Assembly (NCBI RefSeq): GCF_041153465.1
Contig: NZ_CP154858.1
Location: 2,728,001-2,792,000 of the forward strand
DNA length: 64,000 nt
Direction of reading: 5' to 3'
Origin: Thermohahella caldifontis
GTDB lineage: Bacteria > Pseudomonadota > Gammaproteobacteria > Pseudomonadales > Oleiphilaceae
Both the position numbers and the translations under genes were made by a program. How positions within the stretch are numbered: position 1 is the first letter of the stretch; each line of letters opens with the position of its first letter. Below the pieces are notes generated by a model that was given only the letters and a program-made list of their open reading frames with translations, was not told the origin of the DNA and made no database searches. This document shows, one piece after another, positions 36,826-44,463 of this stretch.

Positions 36826-37728
36826 ATGCGTATCGCCTGGCTTGGAACAGGATTGATGGGGCAGCCCATGGCCAGCCGGCTGGCTGCCGCCGGCCACGAG
36901 CTGATTTTGTGGAACCGCACCCGGGAAAAGGCCCGGGCGCTGGCGGACCGTATTGGCGCGCAGGTGGCGGACACTCCCGCCCGTGCCGTCGGGCATGCGG
37001 AGGTGGTATGCACCATGCTGGAGAACGGGCCGGTGGTGGAGCAGGTGCTGGTGGAAGGGGGTGTCCTGGATGCGGTGGCTGAAGGCACGCTGCTGGCAGA
37101 CATGAGTTCCATCGAGCCCGCACGGGCACGGCGCCTGCATTCGCTGGCGCTTGAGTCGGGCGGCCGGTTTGTGGACGCGCCGGTTTCCGGCGGGACGGTG
37201 GGGGCTGAAGCCGGCCGGCTTTCCATCATGGCCGGCGGCCTGAAAGCGGATGTCGAGGCGCTCGAACCCGTCTGGCGCTGTCTGGGGAAGATGACGTATA
37301 TCGGTCCGCCAGGCAGCGGGCAGCTGGCCAAGCTGGCCAATCAGGCCATTGTCGGCATCACCATTGGGGCGGTGTCCGAGGCTCTGTTGCTGGCGGCGGA
37401 GGGTGGTGCGGACCCGGCAGCCGTTCGGGAAGCCCTGATGGGGGGCTTTGCTTCCAGTCGTATACTGGATCTGCACGGACAGCGCATGCTGACGCGCAAT
37501 TTCGAACCCGGCGCGCCGGCAAGAATTCAGCTCAAGGACATGCACATGATTCTGGACGAGGCAAGACAGCAGGGCCTGACGCTGCCGCTGAGTGCCCGGG
37601 TTCTGGAACTCTATCGGGAGCTGGTGGCGGATGGACGCGGAGAGGTGGATCACAGTGGCCTGCTGCTGGCGCTGGAGCATCTGAACGGCACCCGGTTGCC
37701 CGACGCTGGCGGGATGAACGAACAGTAA
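36826..37728 (+). CDS. NAD(P)-dependent beta-hydroxyacid dehydrogenase (3-hydroxyisobutyrate dehydrogenase family)
   Basis: 300 residues from ATG 36826, GGGAGA upstream; the ATG at 36778 lies before the palindrome and adds unrelated sequence. Dinucleotide fold WLGTGLMGQPMASRLAAAGH, substrate loop FVDAPVSGGTVGAEAGRL, and the catalytic Lys in GQLAKLANQAIVG. It could act on 3-hydroxyisobutyrate, tartronate semialdehyde or a related 2- or 3-hydroxyacid. The HexR-like sites suggest a tie to central carbon metabolism, which would fit glyoxylate/tartronate use (inference). Confidence 0.82.
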   Translation: MRIAWLGTGLMGQPMASRLAAAGHELILWNRTREKARALADRIGAQVADTPARAVGHAEVVCTMLENGPVVEQVLVEGGVLDAVAEGTLLADMSSIEPARARRLHSLALESGGRFVDAPVSGGTVGAEAGRLSIMAGGLKADVEALEPVWRCLGKMTYIGPPGSGQLAKLANQAIVGITIGAVSEALLLAAEGGADPAAVREALMGGFASSRILDLHGQRMLTRNFEPGAPARIQLKDMHMILDEARQQGLTLPLSARVLELYRELVADGRGEVDHSGLLLALEHLNGTRLPDAGGMNEQ

Positions 37729-37796
37729 TGGCAGGGGATATTGCAACGCAGTAAGGTTCACCCCACATATATATCACGCATACCGAGGATACTGTA

Positions 37797-38615
37797 TTGA
37801 GCTGGTGGGGCAAGGTTCTGGGAGGCTCGCTGGGGTGGGCGCTGGGCGGACCGCTCGGTGCGCTCATTGGCGCGGCACTGGGGCATACCTGGGATCGCGG
37901 GCTGTCGGATATGCCCGAATGGGCGGCACGCGAGAATGTCGCACGCCAGGAACGCATACAGGCCGCATTCTTTACGGCCCTGTTCGGCGTGCTGGGGCAC
38001 CTGGCCAAGGCGGATGGCCGGGTCAGCAAGGATGAAATCGACGCGGCCAGCCAGATCATGGATCAGCTGGGGCTGGATACGGAGCAGCGGGCATTTGCCC
38101 GGAATCTGTTTCGTGAAGGCAAGTCGCCGGACTTTGACCTGGATGCGGTGCTGACCCAATTCCGTGCGGAGGCGGGGCGCCGTGTGAGCGTCAATCAGGC
38201 CTTCATGGAGGCCCTTCTGGTGCTTGCGCTGGCGGACGGGGAGCTTCACCCGGGCGAGCAGGCCATCCTGCTGCGGGTTGCCGATGCGCTGGGCTTCAGC
38301 CGATTCCAGTTTGAAGCACTGCTTGCCATGGTGGTGGCCCGGCAGGGTTACCGGTATCATCAGTATCAGGGGTATTCCGAACGTCATGTGCCGGAGCCGG
38401 ATATCCGTCAGGCCTATCAGGTGCTGGGGGTAGAGGAAACGGCCTCGGATGACGAGATCCGCAAGGCGTACCGCCGGCTCATCAGCCAGCATCATCCGGA
38501 CAGGTTGATCGCCAGGGGCGTGCCGGAAGAAATGATCCGGCTGGCCAACGAACAAACGGCCCGCATTCGCGAGGCCTACGAGCAGATACGTGCCCATCGC
38601 AAGAGGAGACACTGA
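37797..38615 (+). CDS. djlA: Co-chaperone DjlA
   Basis: 272 residues, TTG start at 37797, GAGGA 7 bp upstream. Single N-terminal membrane segment with Gly repeats (WGKVLGGSLGWALGGPLGALIGAALGH), a TerB-like middle domain (LGHLAKADGRVSKDEIDAAS), and a C-terminal J domain with the HPD motif (ISQHHPDRLI). It stimulates DnaK from the inner-membrane face and is linked to envelope stress signalling in E. coli. One base separates it from the response regulator that follows. Confidence 0.93.
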   Translation: MSWWGKVLGGSLGWALGGPLGALIGAALGHTWDRGLSDMPEWAARENVARQERIQAAFFTALFGVLGHLAKADGRVSKDEIDAASQIMDQLGLDTEQRAFARNLFREGKSPDFDLDAVLTQFRAEAGRRVSVNQAFMEALLVLALADGELHPGEQAILLRVADALGFSRFQFEALLAMVVARQGYRYHQYQGYSERHVPEPDIRQAYQVLGVEETASDDEIRKAYRRLISQHHPDRLIARGVPEEMIRLANEQTARIREAYEQIRAHRKRRH

Positions 38616-38616
38616 G

Positions 38617-39300
38617 ATGGCTCGAATACTCATTATTGAAGACGACAAGGAAGTGGCCAACTACCTGCGCAAGGGGCTGGAAGAATCCGGCTACAGTGTG
38701 GACTGGGCGGATAACGGCAAGGATGGGCTCAGCATGGCGACCAGCGAGGACTATGACACCCTGATCGTGGATCGCATGTTGCCGGGTCTGGATGGCCTCA
38801 GCGTGATCCGCATGCTGCGTGCCGGCGGCAAGAATACCCCGGTACTTGTGCTCAGTGCGCTGGGTGAAGTGGATGACCGGGTCGAGGGACTCAAGGCCGG
38901 CGGTGACGATTACCTGACCAAACCCTTTTCGTTCAGTGAGCTGCTGGCACGGATCGAGGCGCTCAATCGCCGCAAGGCCGCTTCTGCTGATGTGGTCACC
39001 AAGCTCAGGGTGGCGGATCTGGAAATGGACCTGCTGGCGCGGACGGTCAAGCGTGCCGGCAAGAAAATCGACCTGCAGCCGCGGGAATTCAGACTGCTGG
39101 AATACTTCATGCGCAATCCGGGACAGGTGCTGACCCGAACCATGTTGCTGGAGAAAGTCTGGGACTACCATTTCGATCCCCAGACCAACGTCATCGACGT
39201 GCATATCAGCCGCTTGCGGGCCAAGATCGACAAGGAGTTCGATACACCGCTGCTGCATACCATCCGCGGTGCGGGGTACGTCCTGCGTGAAACGCCCTAA
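38617..39300 (+). CDS. OmpR/PhoB-family response regulator
   Basis: 227 residues from ATG 38617, with GAGGAGA upstream. Receiver with phospho-acceptor Asp in LIVDRMLPGLDG and Lys in YLTKPFSFSELLAR; C-terminal winged helix with LQPREFRLLEYFMRNPGQVLTR and NVIDVHISRLRAKID. It overlaps the histidine kinase gene, so the two are a pair. The signal is unknown; the sequence is of the QseB/CzcR type, which often responds to metals or envelope conditions. Confidence 0.92.
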   Translation: MARILIIEDDKEVANYLRKGLEESGYSVDWADNGKDGLSMATSEDYDTLIVDRMLPGLDGLSVIRMLRAGGKNTPVLVLSALGEVDDRVEGLKAGGDDYLTKPFSFSELLARIEALNRRKAASADVVTKLRVADLEMDLLARTVKRAGKKIDLQPREFRLLEYFMRNPGQVLTRTMLLEKVWDYHFDPQTNVIDVHISRLRAKIDKEFDTPLLHTIRGAGYVLRETP

Positions 39301-40714
39301 GCTGCTCGCCAGCTCCACGTTTCAGCTGACTCTGGTCTATATCGTCCTGTTCGGGGCCTCGGTCATGCTCCTGATGGGGTACCTGTACTGGGCCACGATC
39401 GGCTTCATGTCGGACCAGATTGACGCCACCGTGGAGGCGGAAATCAAGGGATTGGCCGAGCAGTATCGTCGTCAGGGCATCGGTGGGCTCATCAGTGTCA
39501 TCAACGAACGCGTGTTGCGCAATCCGAAGGGGGAAGCCCTGTATCTGCTGGTCAACCGGGACGGGTTTCCGCTGGCCGGCAATCTGGAGCAGTGGCCTTC
39601 GGCCGTCGAGGACGGGGATGGCTGGATCAGTTTCTATCTCACGGGGGCCCCGTTGGGGTCCGAGCTGCCTCATGTTGCCCGGGCCCGTGTGATCAATGTG
39701 CAGGGCCACTATCAGCTCCTGGTGGGGCGGGATATCTACAATCTGCTGGCTGTCCGGGCACTGATTGAGCGCTCGCTGGTCTGGGGCGTGGGGATCACCG
39801 TGGCACTGGCGCTGCTGGGCGGTGCCTTCATGGCGCGGAGTGTGCGCCGCCGGCTTGAGGTGATCAATCAGACAACACGTCGAATACGCAGTGGGGATCT
39901 GTCCTTGCGGATTCCGCGTACCCACAGCGGAGACGAGTTCGACGAGCTGGCAGAACACCTGAACAAGATGCTGGATCAGCTTGAGCAGCTCATGGAGGGC
40001 ATTCGTCATGTGACCCACAATATCGCACATGACCTGCGTACACCTCTGACCCGTCTGCGCAACCGGCTGGAATTTCTGTCACGGGAACCGGCATCGGAGC
40101 AGGTGAGGGAGCAGATCGGCGAGATCATCGAGGAAGCAGACCAACTGCTCAATACGTTCAATGCCCTGCTGCGCATCAGCCGGATCGAGAGCGGCGGCTA
40201 CGCTTCCCAGTTTGAACGGGTGGAGCTGGGGCCCTTGTTGTCCGATTGTGCCGAGCTTTATGAAGCGCTGGCAGCCGAAAAACATCAGACGCTGGTTCTG
40301 GACCTGCAGAGCGGTATTTACGTCATGGCAGACCGGGATCTGCTCTTTCAGGCTGTGGTCAACTTGCTGGACAATGCCATCAAGTATTCACCCGAGGGGG
40401 GCAGCATTGGCCTTCAGCTGAGAGGCTTCAAAAACGCCATCATCAGCGTCTGGGATCAGGGAGAGGGGATACCGGAAAGCGAACGTTCAAAGGTGACCGA
40501 GCGTTTCTACCGGATCGACAAGGATCGCAGCACGCCGGGAAACGGGCTGGGCCTGAGCATGGTGAAGGCGGTTGTGGAAATGCACGGCGGTACACTGGAG
40601 CTCAAGGACAACGACCCCGGGTTGCGGGTCAATATCATCCTGCCCCGGGCAGAAGAAAGCGGGCGGCCGAATGGCCGGGGCGAAACACCGGCACTGCCGC
40701 CCACTCAGGCCTGA
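39287..40714 (+). CDS. Sensor histidine kinase
   Basis: 475 residues from GTG 39287, which overlaps the regulator stop by 14 bp; GTG 39269 is an alternative. Two membrane helices (about 10-33 and 160-180) enclose a small periplasmic domain, then HAMP (RRLEVINQTTRRIRSGDL), HisKA with HDLRTPLTRLRNR, and an ATPase domain with NLLDNAIKYS, DQGEGIP and GNGLGLSMVKA. Phosphorylates the preceding regulator. Confidence 0.92.
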   Translation: MKRPKLLASSTFQLTLVYIVLFGASVMLLMGYLYWATIGFMSDQIDATVEAEIKGLAEQYRRQGIGGLISVINERVLRNPKGEALYLLVNRDGFPLAGNLEQWPSAVEDGDGWISFYLTGAPLGSELPHVARARVINVQGHYQLLVGRDIYNLLAVRALIERSLVWGVGITVALALLGGAFMARSVRRRLEVINQTTRRIRSGDLSLRIPRTHSGDEFDELAEHLNKMLDQLEQLMEGIRHVTHNIAHDLRTPLTRLRNRLEFLSREPASEQVREQIGEIIEEADQLLNTFNALLRISRIESGGYASQFERVELGPLLSDCAELYEALAAEKHQTLVLDLQSGIYVMADRDLLFQAVVNLLDNAIKYSPEGGSIGLQLRGFKNAIISVWDQGEGIPESERSKVTERFYRIDKDRSTPGNGLGLSMVKAVVEMHGGTLELKDNDPGLRVNIILPRAEESGRPNGRGETPALPPTQA

Positions 40715-40719
40715 AGGAA

Positions 40720-41016
40720 TCAGTTCAGGCGGGCACGCACGGTTTCAACGACGGTGCGGGCCGGCATAAGCGCCAGGTCTGCTGCCTTTTCAACCAGATT
40801 TTCCACATCCTGACGGGTTTTTTCCACCGTATAGCGGATGCGGTCGATCTTCGCCTGGGCACTGTCCAGCTCGCCTTCCAGTCGCTTCTGCTCTGCCATG
40901 ACGAAGGCAATCGCCGTGTGACGGTTGAAGTTGGGCGTGATGCCGAAGCGATCCAGTTCATAACCCAGCGTATCAATGCCTGAGAGCACCTGATCGGCCA
41001 GTTTCTTGATGTTCAT
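40720..41016 (-). CDS. Small coiled-coil protein of unknown function
   Basis: 98 residues, MNIKKLADQVLSGIDTLGYEL. The middle (AEQKRLEGELDSAQAKIDRIRYTVEKTRQDVENLVEKAADLAL) is predicted helical and coiled coil, with a Pro-containing end, MPARTVVETVRARL. No signal peptide or membrane segment. A resemblance to phasin-like or apolipophorin-like helical proteins can be imagined but is not supported by a motif. Convergent with the histidine kinase; its stop lies 5 bp after the kinase stop. Confidence 0.65.
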   Translation of the reverse strand: MNIKKLADQVLSGIDTLGYELDRFGITPNFNRHTAIAFVMAEQKRLEGELDSAQAKIDRIRYTVEKTRQDVENLVEKAADLALMPARTVVETVRARLN

Positions 41017-41067
41017 TGTCGTATGTCCCCATTCTTTGTCTCTACTGCGGTTACCCTATCCTGCGCC

Positions 41068-41087
41068 ATTAGGTGACGCAACCTAAT
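41068..41087. promoter_or_regulatory. Inverted repeat, possible operator
   Basis: ATTAGGT, spacer GACGCA, ACCTAAT: perfect 7-bp arms about 50 bp upstream of the coiled-coil gene start and about 60 bp before a candidate plus-strand promoter. Could bind a dimeric regulator. Confidence 0.4.
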
Positions 41088-41127
41088 TGCACCGGGAGCT
41101 GTCCGATTTGTAACGCTCAGGCAACCT

Positions 41128-41154
41128 TGCGGCAAGGTGTCCCGTGTTCTAATG
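41128..41154 (+). promoter_or_regulatory. Candidate promoter of leader RNA / sRNA
   Basis: TTGCGG, 15 bp, TCTAAT. The -10 is a 5 of 6 match; the spacer is short. It would start a transcript near 41161. Confidence 0.35.
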
Positions 41155-41160
41155 ACAATC

Positions 41161-41258
41161 AAGAGGTGCAAGGTGTTGTCAGGCACGCCCTCTGGTTGAG
41201 TTGAGCACGCAAGCCACTGCCGAGAGATTGCCCCCGGATGATTGCCGGGGTTTTTTTT
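41161..41258 (+). ncRNA. Candidate small RNA or terminator-attenuated leader
   Basis: About 98 nt between a candidate promoter and a strong terminator, in a 291-bp gap. The 5' half can pair AGAGG-TGC with GCA-CGC-CCTCT. Either a free-standing sRNA or a leader whose terminator controls the membrane protein-greB operon, since the first start codon is only 50 bp further on. No known family was recognised. Confidence 0.3.
41232..41258 (+). terminator. Strong intrinsic terminator in the leader of the greB operon
   Basis: CCCCGG, loop ATGATTG, CCGGGG, then eight T. Located 50 bp upstream of the next start codon and about 215 bp from any plus-strand stop, so it does not end an obvious protein gene. 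Confidence 0.8.
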
Positions 41259-41307
41259 GCGTGGAGAATATGGAGTACAATACCCGGCCCTCAGGAGCTC
41301 CGGACGC

Positions 41308-41754
41308 ATGAACAAGACACTGAATTACAGAGCCGTACTGGCCGGGCTGGCCGTCAACCTGCTGGGATCGTTCATCGGATCGATCCTGGTGCTTAATGTC
41401 TATGCGTCACGGCTGGTCAGCAGCGGCATGACCACGGCCGAGGTGGAAAAGGCGATCATGGATGCACTCATGAATCCGAATGATCATGCCGGACTCTTTC
41501 TCGCCCTGCTGGCAACCGGAGCCGTGTTCGACGCCCTGTCCGGCTACGTCACTGCCCGCCGGGCGGGTTATCTGGAACTCTGGCATGTGCTGGCTCTGGT
41601 CGGATTGCTGGCGGTGATGCAGGTCGGAGCCGGCGTGGTGGGTGGAGGTGTGACGGTCTGGTACTGGCTGGCACTGATTTCCACCATTGCTGCCGCATTC
41701 TGGGGTGGCTGGCGCGCCAAGATCCGGCGGCTGAAAGTGGAGTCCGGGACATGA
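41308..41754 (+). CDS. Four-helix membrane protein of unknown function
   Basis: 148 residues from ATG 41308, AGGAG about 10 bp upstream. Hydrophobic segments at about 10-32, 62-80, 85-108 and 112-132 (LAGLAVNLLGSFIGSILVL, LFLALLATGAVFDALSGYV). Short basic C-terminus. No family recognised; it overlaps greB by 4 bp, so the two are probably co-translated. Confidence 0.7.
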   Translation: MNKTLNYRAVLAGLAVNLLGSFIGSILVLNVYASRLVSSGMTTAEVEKAIMDALMNPNDHAGLFLALLATGAVFDALSGYVTARRAGYLELWHVLALVGLLAVMQVGAGVVGGGVTVWYWLALISTIAAAFWGGWRAKIRRLKVESGT

Positions 41755-42236
41755 GTCAGCCGCGCTACATCACCCCGGAAGGGGAACGCAGGCTGCGCGA
41801 GGAGCTGCAGTATCTGTGGAAGGTGAAGCGTCCTGAAGTGACTCAGGCGGTGCGTGAGGCGGCCGCCATGGGTGATCGTTCCGAGAATGCGGAGTACATC
41901 TACGGCAAGAAACAGCTCCGGGAGATTGACCGCCGCATCCGCTTCCTCAGCAAGCGACTGGAAGAAGTGCAGGTGGTGGATCGCCTGCCGGACGATACGT
42001 CACGCGTGTTTTTCGGTGCCTGGGTCACCCTCGAAGACGAGGATGGCAACACACACCGTTATCGTATTGTGGGGGCGGACGAGCTGGATCTGGCCCGGGG
42101 CTATATCAGCGTGAACTCCCCGCTGGCCCGGTGCCTGCTCAAGCGCACCGTTGATGATGAAGTGACCGTGCGCACCCCCGAAGGCGAAAGGACGTACTGG
42201 ATCCTGGCGGTTGACTATACGGCGCCGGAAGACTGA
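41751..42236 (+). CDS. greB: Transcription elongation factor GreB
   Basis: 161 residues. N-terminal coiled coil with the catalytic acidic tip (MGDRSENAEYIYGKKQLREIDRRIRFL) and the C-terminal FKBP-like domain (GAWVTLEDEDGNTHRYRIVG). The longer, more basic form typical of GreB rather than GreA. Binds backtracked RNA polymerase and stimulates cleavage of the 3' RNA end. Confidence 0.95.
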   Translation: MSQPRYITPEGERRLREELQYLWKVKRPEVTQAVREAAAMGDRSENAEYIYGKKQLREIDRRIRFLSKRLEEVQVVDRLPDDTSRVFFGAWVTLEDEDGNTHRYRIVGADELDLARGYISVNSPLARCLLKRTVDDEVTVRTPEGERTYWILAVDYTAPED

Positions 42237-42237
42237 C

Positions 42238-43098
42238 ATGTGGTCTGTCACCTGGCTGCTGCGGGTGACCCTGGTCATTGTCGTCCTGCTGCTGCTCTTG
42301 CTGGACATTGGCCCGACGGCGGCGGACAGCCGCCTCTATCAGACCCTCTGGGACTTCGGTCATCCCCTCGCCTTTGGCCTGCTTGCGGTGCTCCTGCCGC
42401 GCCGCTGTCTGTTCAAGGGCGGGCTGGCGCTGGTGTGTCTGGCAGCCGTGGTGGAGGTGGTTCAGGGCTGGACGGGGCGTACCCCCTCATTGCACGACGT
42501 GCTGACGTCCGGAGCAGGCACTGCTGTGGTGGTGGCGTGGCGCTCTGGGCACCGTATGCTCGTGATGACCGCACTGGCGGCTCTGGCGCTGGCCACGGGG
42601 CCGCTCTGGCGCAATCTGGCGGATGAATGGATGATGCGACGGGAGCTTCCGGAGCTCATCTCTCCCGACTCCCCCTGGGCGGCATCGCGGTGGCGGCGGC
42701 CCCTGGAAAAGGTCTCCGGCCCGGATGGCCGTGTGGCCTGGGTTACCCGGCTTGAGAATCGTTACAACGGTGCCTGGTTGCGTCACCTGTATCCGGACTG
42801 GCGTGGCTATCGGGCTCTCGAGATCCGACTGATCCTGGATCAGCCGGTATCACTGACCCTCCGCATTGATGACCGTCAGCACTGGGACAACGGCCAGCCG
42901 GTGACGGACCGTCTCAATCTCACCTGGGCGCTGGCGGCAGGCGAGCATCGGCTTCAGGTACCGCTGAACCAGATCGCGCAGGCGCCTCAGGGGCGGTTGA
43001 TGGATCTGTCCCGGATTCAGTCGGTGTATCTCTTTGTGCCGGCTGCACCGCAAAAACCCGCGCGACTTCGCATCCTGGGGCTCAGACTGATTAAATGA
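42238..43098 (+). CDS. VanZ-like membrane protein with C-terminal sugar-binding-like domain
   Basis: 286 residues from ATG 42238. N-terminal VanZ-type region with four hydrophobic segments (LLRVTLVIVVLLLLLLDIG, FGHPLAFGLLAVLLPRR, VVEVVQGWTGRTPSLHD with the conserved Glu and His-Asp). From about residue 130 the protein is soluble and periplasmic; it is beta-rich (RALEIRLILDQPVSLTLRIDD) and resembles CIA30- or carbohydrate-binding-type sandwiches. Function unknown; an envelope role is likely. Confidence 0.65.
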   Translation: MWSVTWLLRVTLVIVVLLLLLLDIGPTAADSRLYQTLWDFGHPLAFGLLAVLLPRRCLFKGGLALVCLAAVVEVVQGWTGRTPSLHDVLTSGAGTAVVVAWRSGHRMLVMTALAALALATGPLWRNLADEWMMRRELPELISPDSPWAASRWRRPLEKVSGPDGRVAWVTRLENRYNGAWLRHLYPDWRGYRALEIRLILDQPVSLTLRIDDRQHWDNGQPVTDRLNLTWALAAGEHRLQVPLNQIAQAPQGRLMDLSRIQSVYLFVPAAPQKPARLRILGLRLIK

Positions 43099-43146
43099 TG
43101 CACGCTTGTGCGCTGAATCACAGAAACTTGCCCCGGATCGTCAAAA

Positions 43147-43181
43147 AATTGAACCCGTGAAAATAGTACGCGTGTTCAATT
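43147..43181. promoter_or_regulatory. Long inverted repeat before the small periplasmic protein gene
   Basis: AATTGAAC and GTTCAATT, perfect 8-bp arms 19 bp apart, located 19-53 bp before the start codon at 43200. Possible operator. Confidence 0.4.
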
Positions 43182-43199
43182 CATTTCGGGAGAGGCATC

Positions 43200-43583
43200 A
43201 TGGCCAATCGTCACCTGTTCTTGCTGGGAATCTGTCTTGGCGCCGCGGTGCAGGCATGGGCCGGCAGCACGGATCTGCTGGAAGATGAGGCAACACGCCG
43301 TTTTGAAAAGTCCACTCCGGAAACCATCCCGTTCCAGCCGCTGGAAGGGGAAGCGCTGGCCGATGCGGCGATTGACGGTGCACTGGATGCGCCGGCTGCG
43401 GGGGAATCACTGGAGGTTCCTGATGCGCTGAAGCCTGACGCTCCCAGCCGCGAGGAAGTGGTGCCGGATCAGTCGGTGAATCAGGACCGGCGCTTCATTC
43501 CGGTGAAGTTTGACCTCCGTCCCCCTCCCATGCCCGTGGAAGGCCGCACCTACAACCAGGTTTACCGAACTCGCCAGTACTGA
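43200..43583 (+). CDS. Small periplasmic protein of unknown function
   Basis: 127 residues from ATG 43200 with GGGAGAGG upstream. Signal peptide FLLGICLGAAVQAWA-G. The mature protein is acidic and Pro-rich (LEDEATRRFEKSTPETIPFQPLEGE, DLRPPPMPVEGRTYNQVYR), probably extended. No known domain. Confidence 0.65.
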   Translation: MANRHLFLLGICLGAAVQAWAGSTDLLEDEATRRFEKSTPETIPFQPLEGEALADAAIDGALDAPAAGESLEVPDALKPDAPSREEVVPDQSVNQDRRFIPVKFDLRPPPMPVEGRTYNQVYRTRQY

Positions 43584-43673
43584 AGTCAATCCGGAGCCAG
43601 GTACACCCGCCGTTACCCCTTTCATGAAACGGGCAGCGGGGCGGCCTGTTCCTCTTGGGAAACGGCGGTGTCT

Positions 43674-43991
43674 TCAGGCGCTGAGACTGTTCTCTTCGTC
43701 CAGTTGGGCGGAGAGTCTGGGCCGGATGATGGAAAAGAAGTACTGAAGTGCCCGGAGCGCCTGCTTCTGCCTGGCCTGGGAGGCGCTCAGCTGCTGCCTG
43801 ACATGGTGCATGAATCCGTTGACATCCTGCTCGTCGAGCCGCTCGATGGGCTTGCCCTGATTCAGCCACAGAAAACGCTCAATCCAGTGCGTGTAGGTGT
43901 TGACGGTGCGATCCTGCAGGTGCTCGGCCTGCAGCAGTTCGCGAATGGTGCGGATAACCTGATCGTTCAGAACGTCAGCACTTTGCGGCAT
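43674..43991 (-). CDS. Orphan core-binding (SAM-like) domain of a tyrosine recombinase
   Basis: 105 residues resembling only the N-terminal DNA-clamp domain of integron and phage integrases (QVIRTIRELLQAEHLQDRTVNTYTHWIERFLWLNQ, LSASQARQKQALRALQYFF). The catalytic domain with its Arg-His-Arg-Tyr set is absent, and no recombinase sequence follows in any frame downstream. Either a remnant of an integrase or a recruited DNA-binding protein. A clean start and stop favour retention as a gene. Confidence 0.7.
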   Translation of the reverse strand: MPQSADVLNDQVIRTIRELLQAEHLQDRTVNTYTHWIERFLWLNQGKPIERLDEQDVNGFMHHVRQQLSASQARQKQALRALQYFFSIIRPRLSAQLDEENSLSA

Positions 43992-44463
43992 GTTCCCTTA
44001 ACCCCATTGACCTTGTTGTTATCATTTTGGACCGCATTCTATTACAGGCATCCGGCCCTGTCCAAAACATGACGGCTTTTTCATCCTCATGTGAGTTGGT
44101 GCACATTTTGAAAAATTGAACAAACGCAAAAACGGGGCTGTTCGCTGACACAGCGTTCAGGATCAGTGAGTTAGGCGCCTCATCCGTTGGGACTATATCC
44201 CCCGTCCGATACGATTCTTTCAGCAATCTCTGTAACCTGATGATATATAAATAAAAATGTATCGTTGTGTGAACGGGCTGTAACTAAATGTATCCACAAA
44301 AATGTGGAGCATTTTTCATTTATTGACATGAATTGTCTGAAATGTGAGCAAGGTGGCAAACGGGAAAAGTGCCCCCTTTGAAGACAGCGCAACCGGTTTA
44401 ACAATGATGAATATCAAAAATAAAGGTGTGGGATCAGCTGTACACCATAAAAGGAGGCTCAAC
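43992..44463. promoter_or_regulatory. AT-rich gap upstream of the cytochrome operon
   Basis: 472 bp with no credible gene and distinctly AT-richer than its surroundings, especially 44020-44340. Contents: a hairpin TCCACA-AAAA-TGTGGA (44293-44308) followed by ATTTTTC; a good -35 (TTGACA at about 44322) without a clear -10; and AAGGAGG directly before the start at 44464. Probably holds the promoter of the redox operon and that of the orphan integrase-domain gene; may mark the edge of acquired DNA. Confidence 0.45.

Noticed and set aside
41161..41258. 6S RNA, 4.5S RNA or a TPP/cobalamin riboswitch at the greB leader
   Set aside because: A few bases recall these families (CGAGAG, GCCACTG), but length and conserved cores do not fit.
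44344..44420. Possible c-di-GMP (GEMM) riboswitch before the cytochrome operon
   Set aside because: GGCAAAC and GCGCAACCGG recall conserved GEMM bases, but the two-helix core and the segment GACGCAAAGCC are missing.
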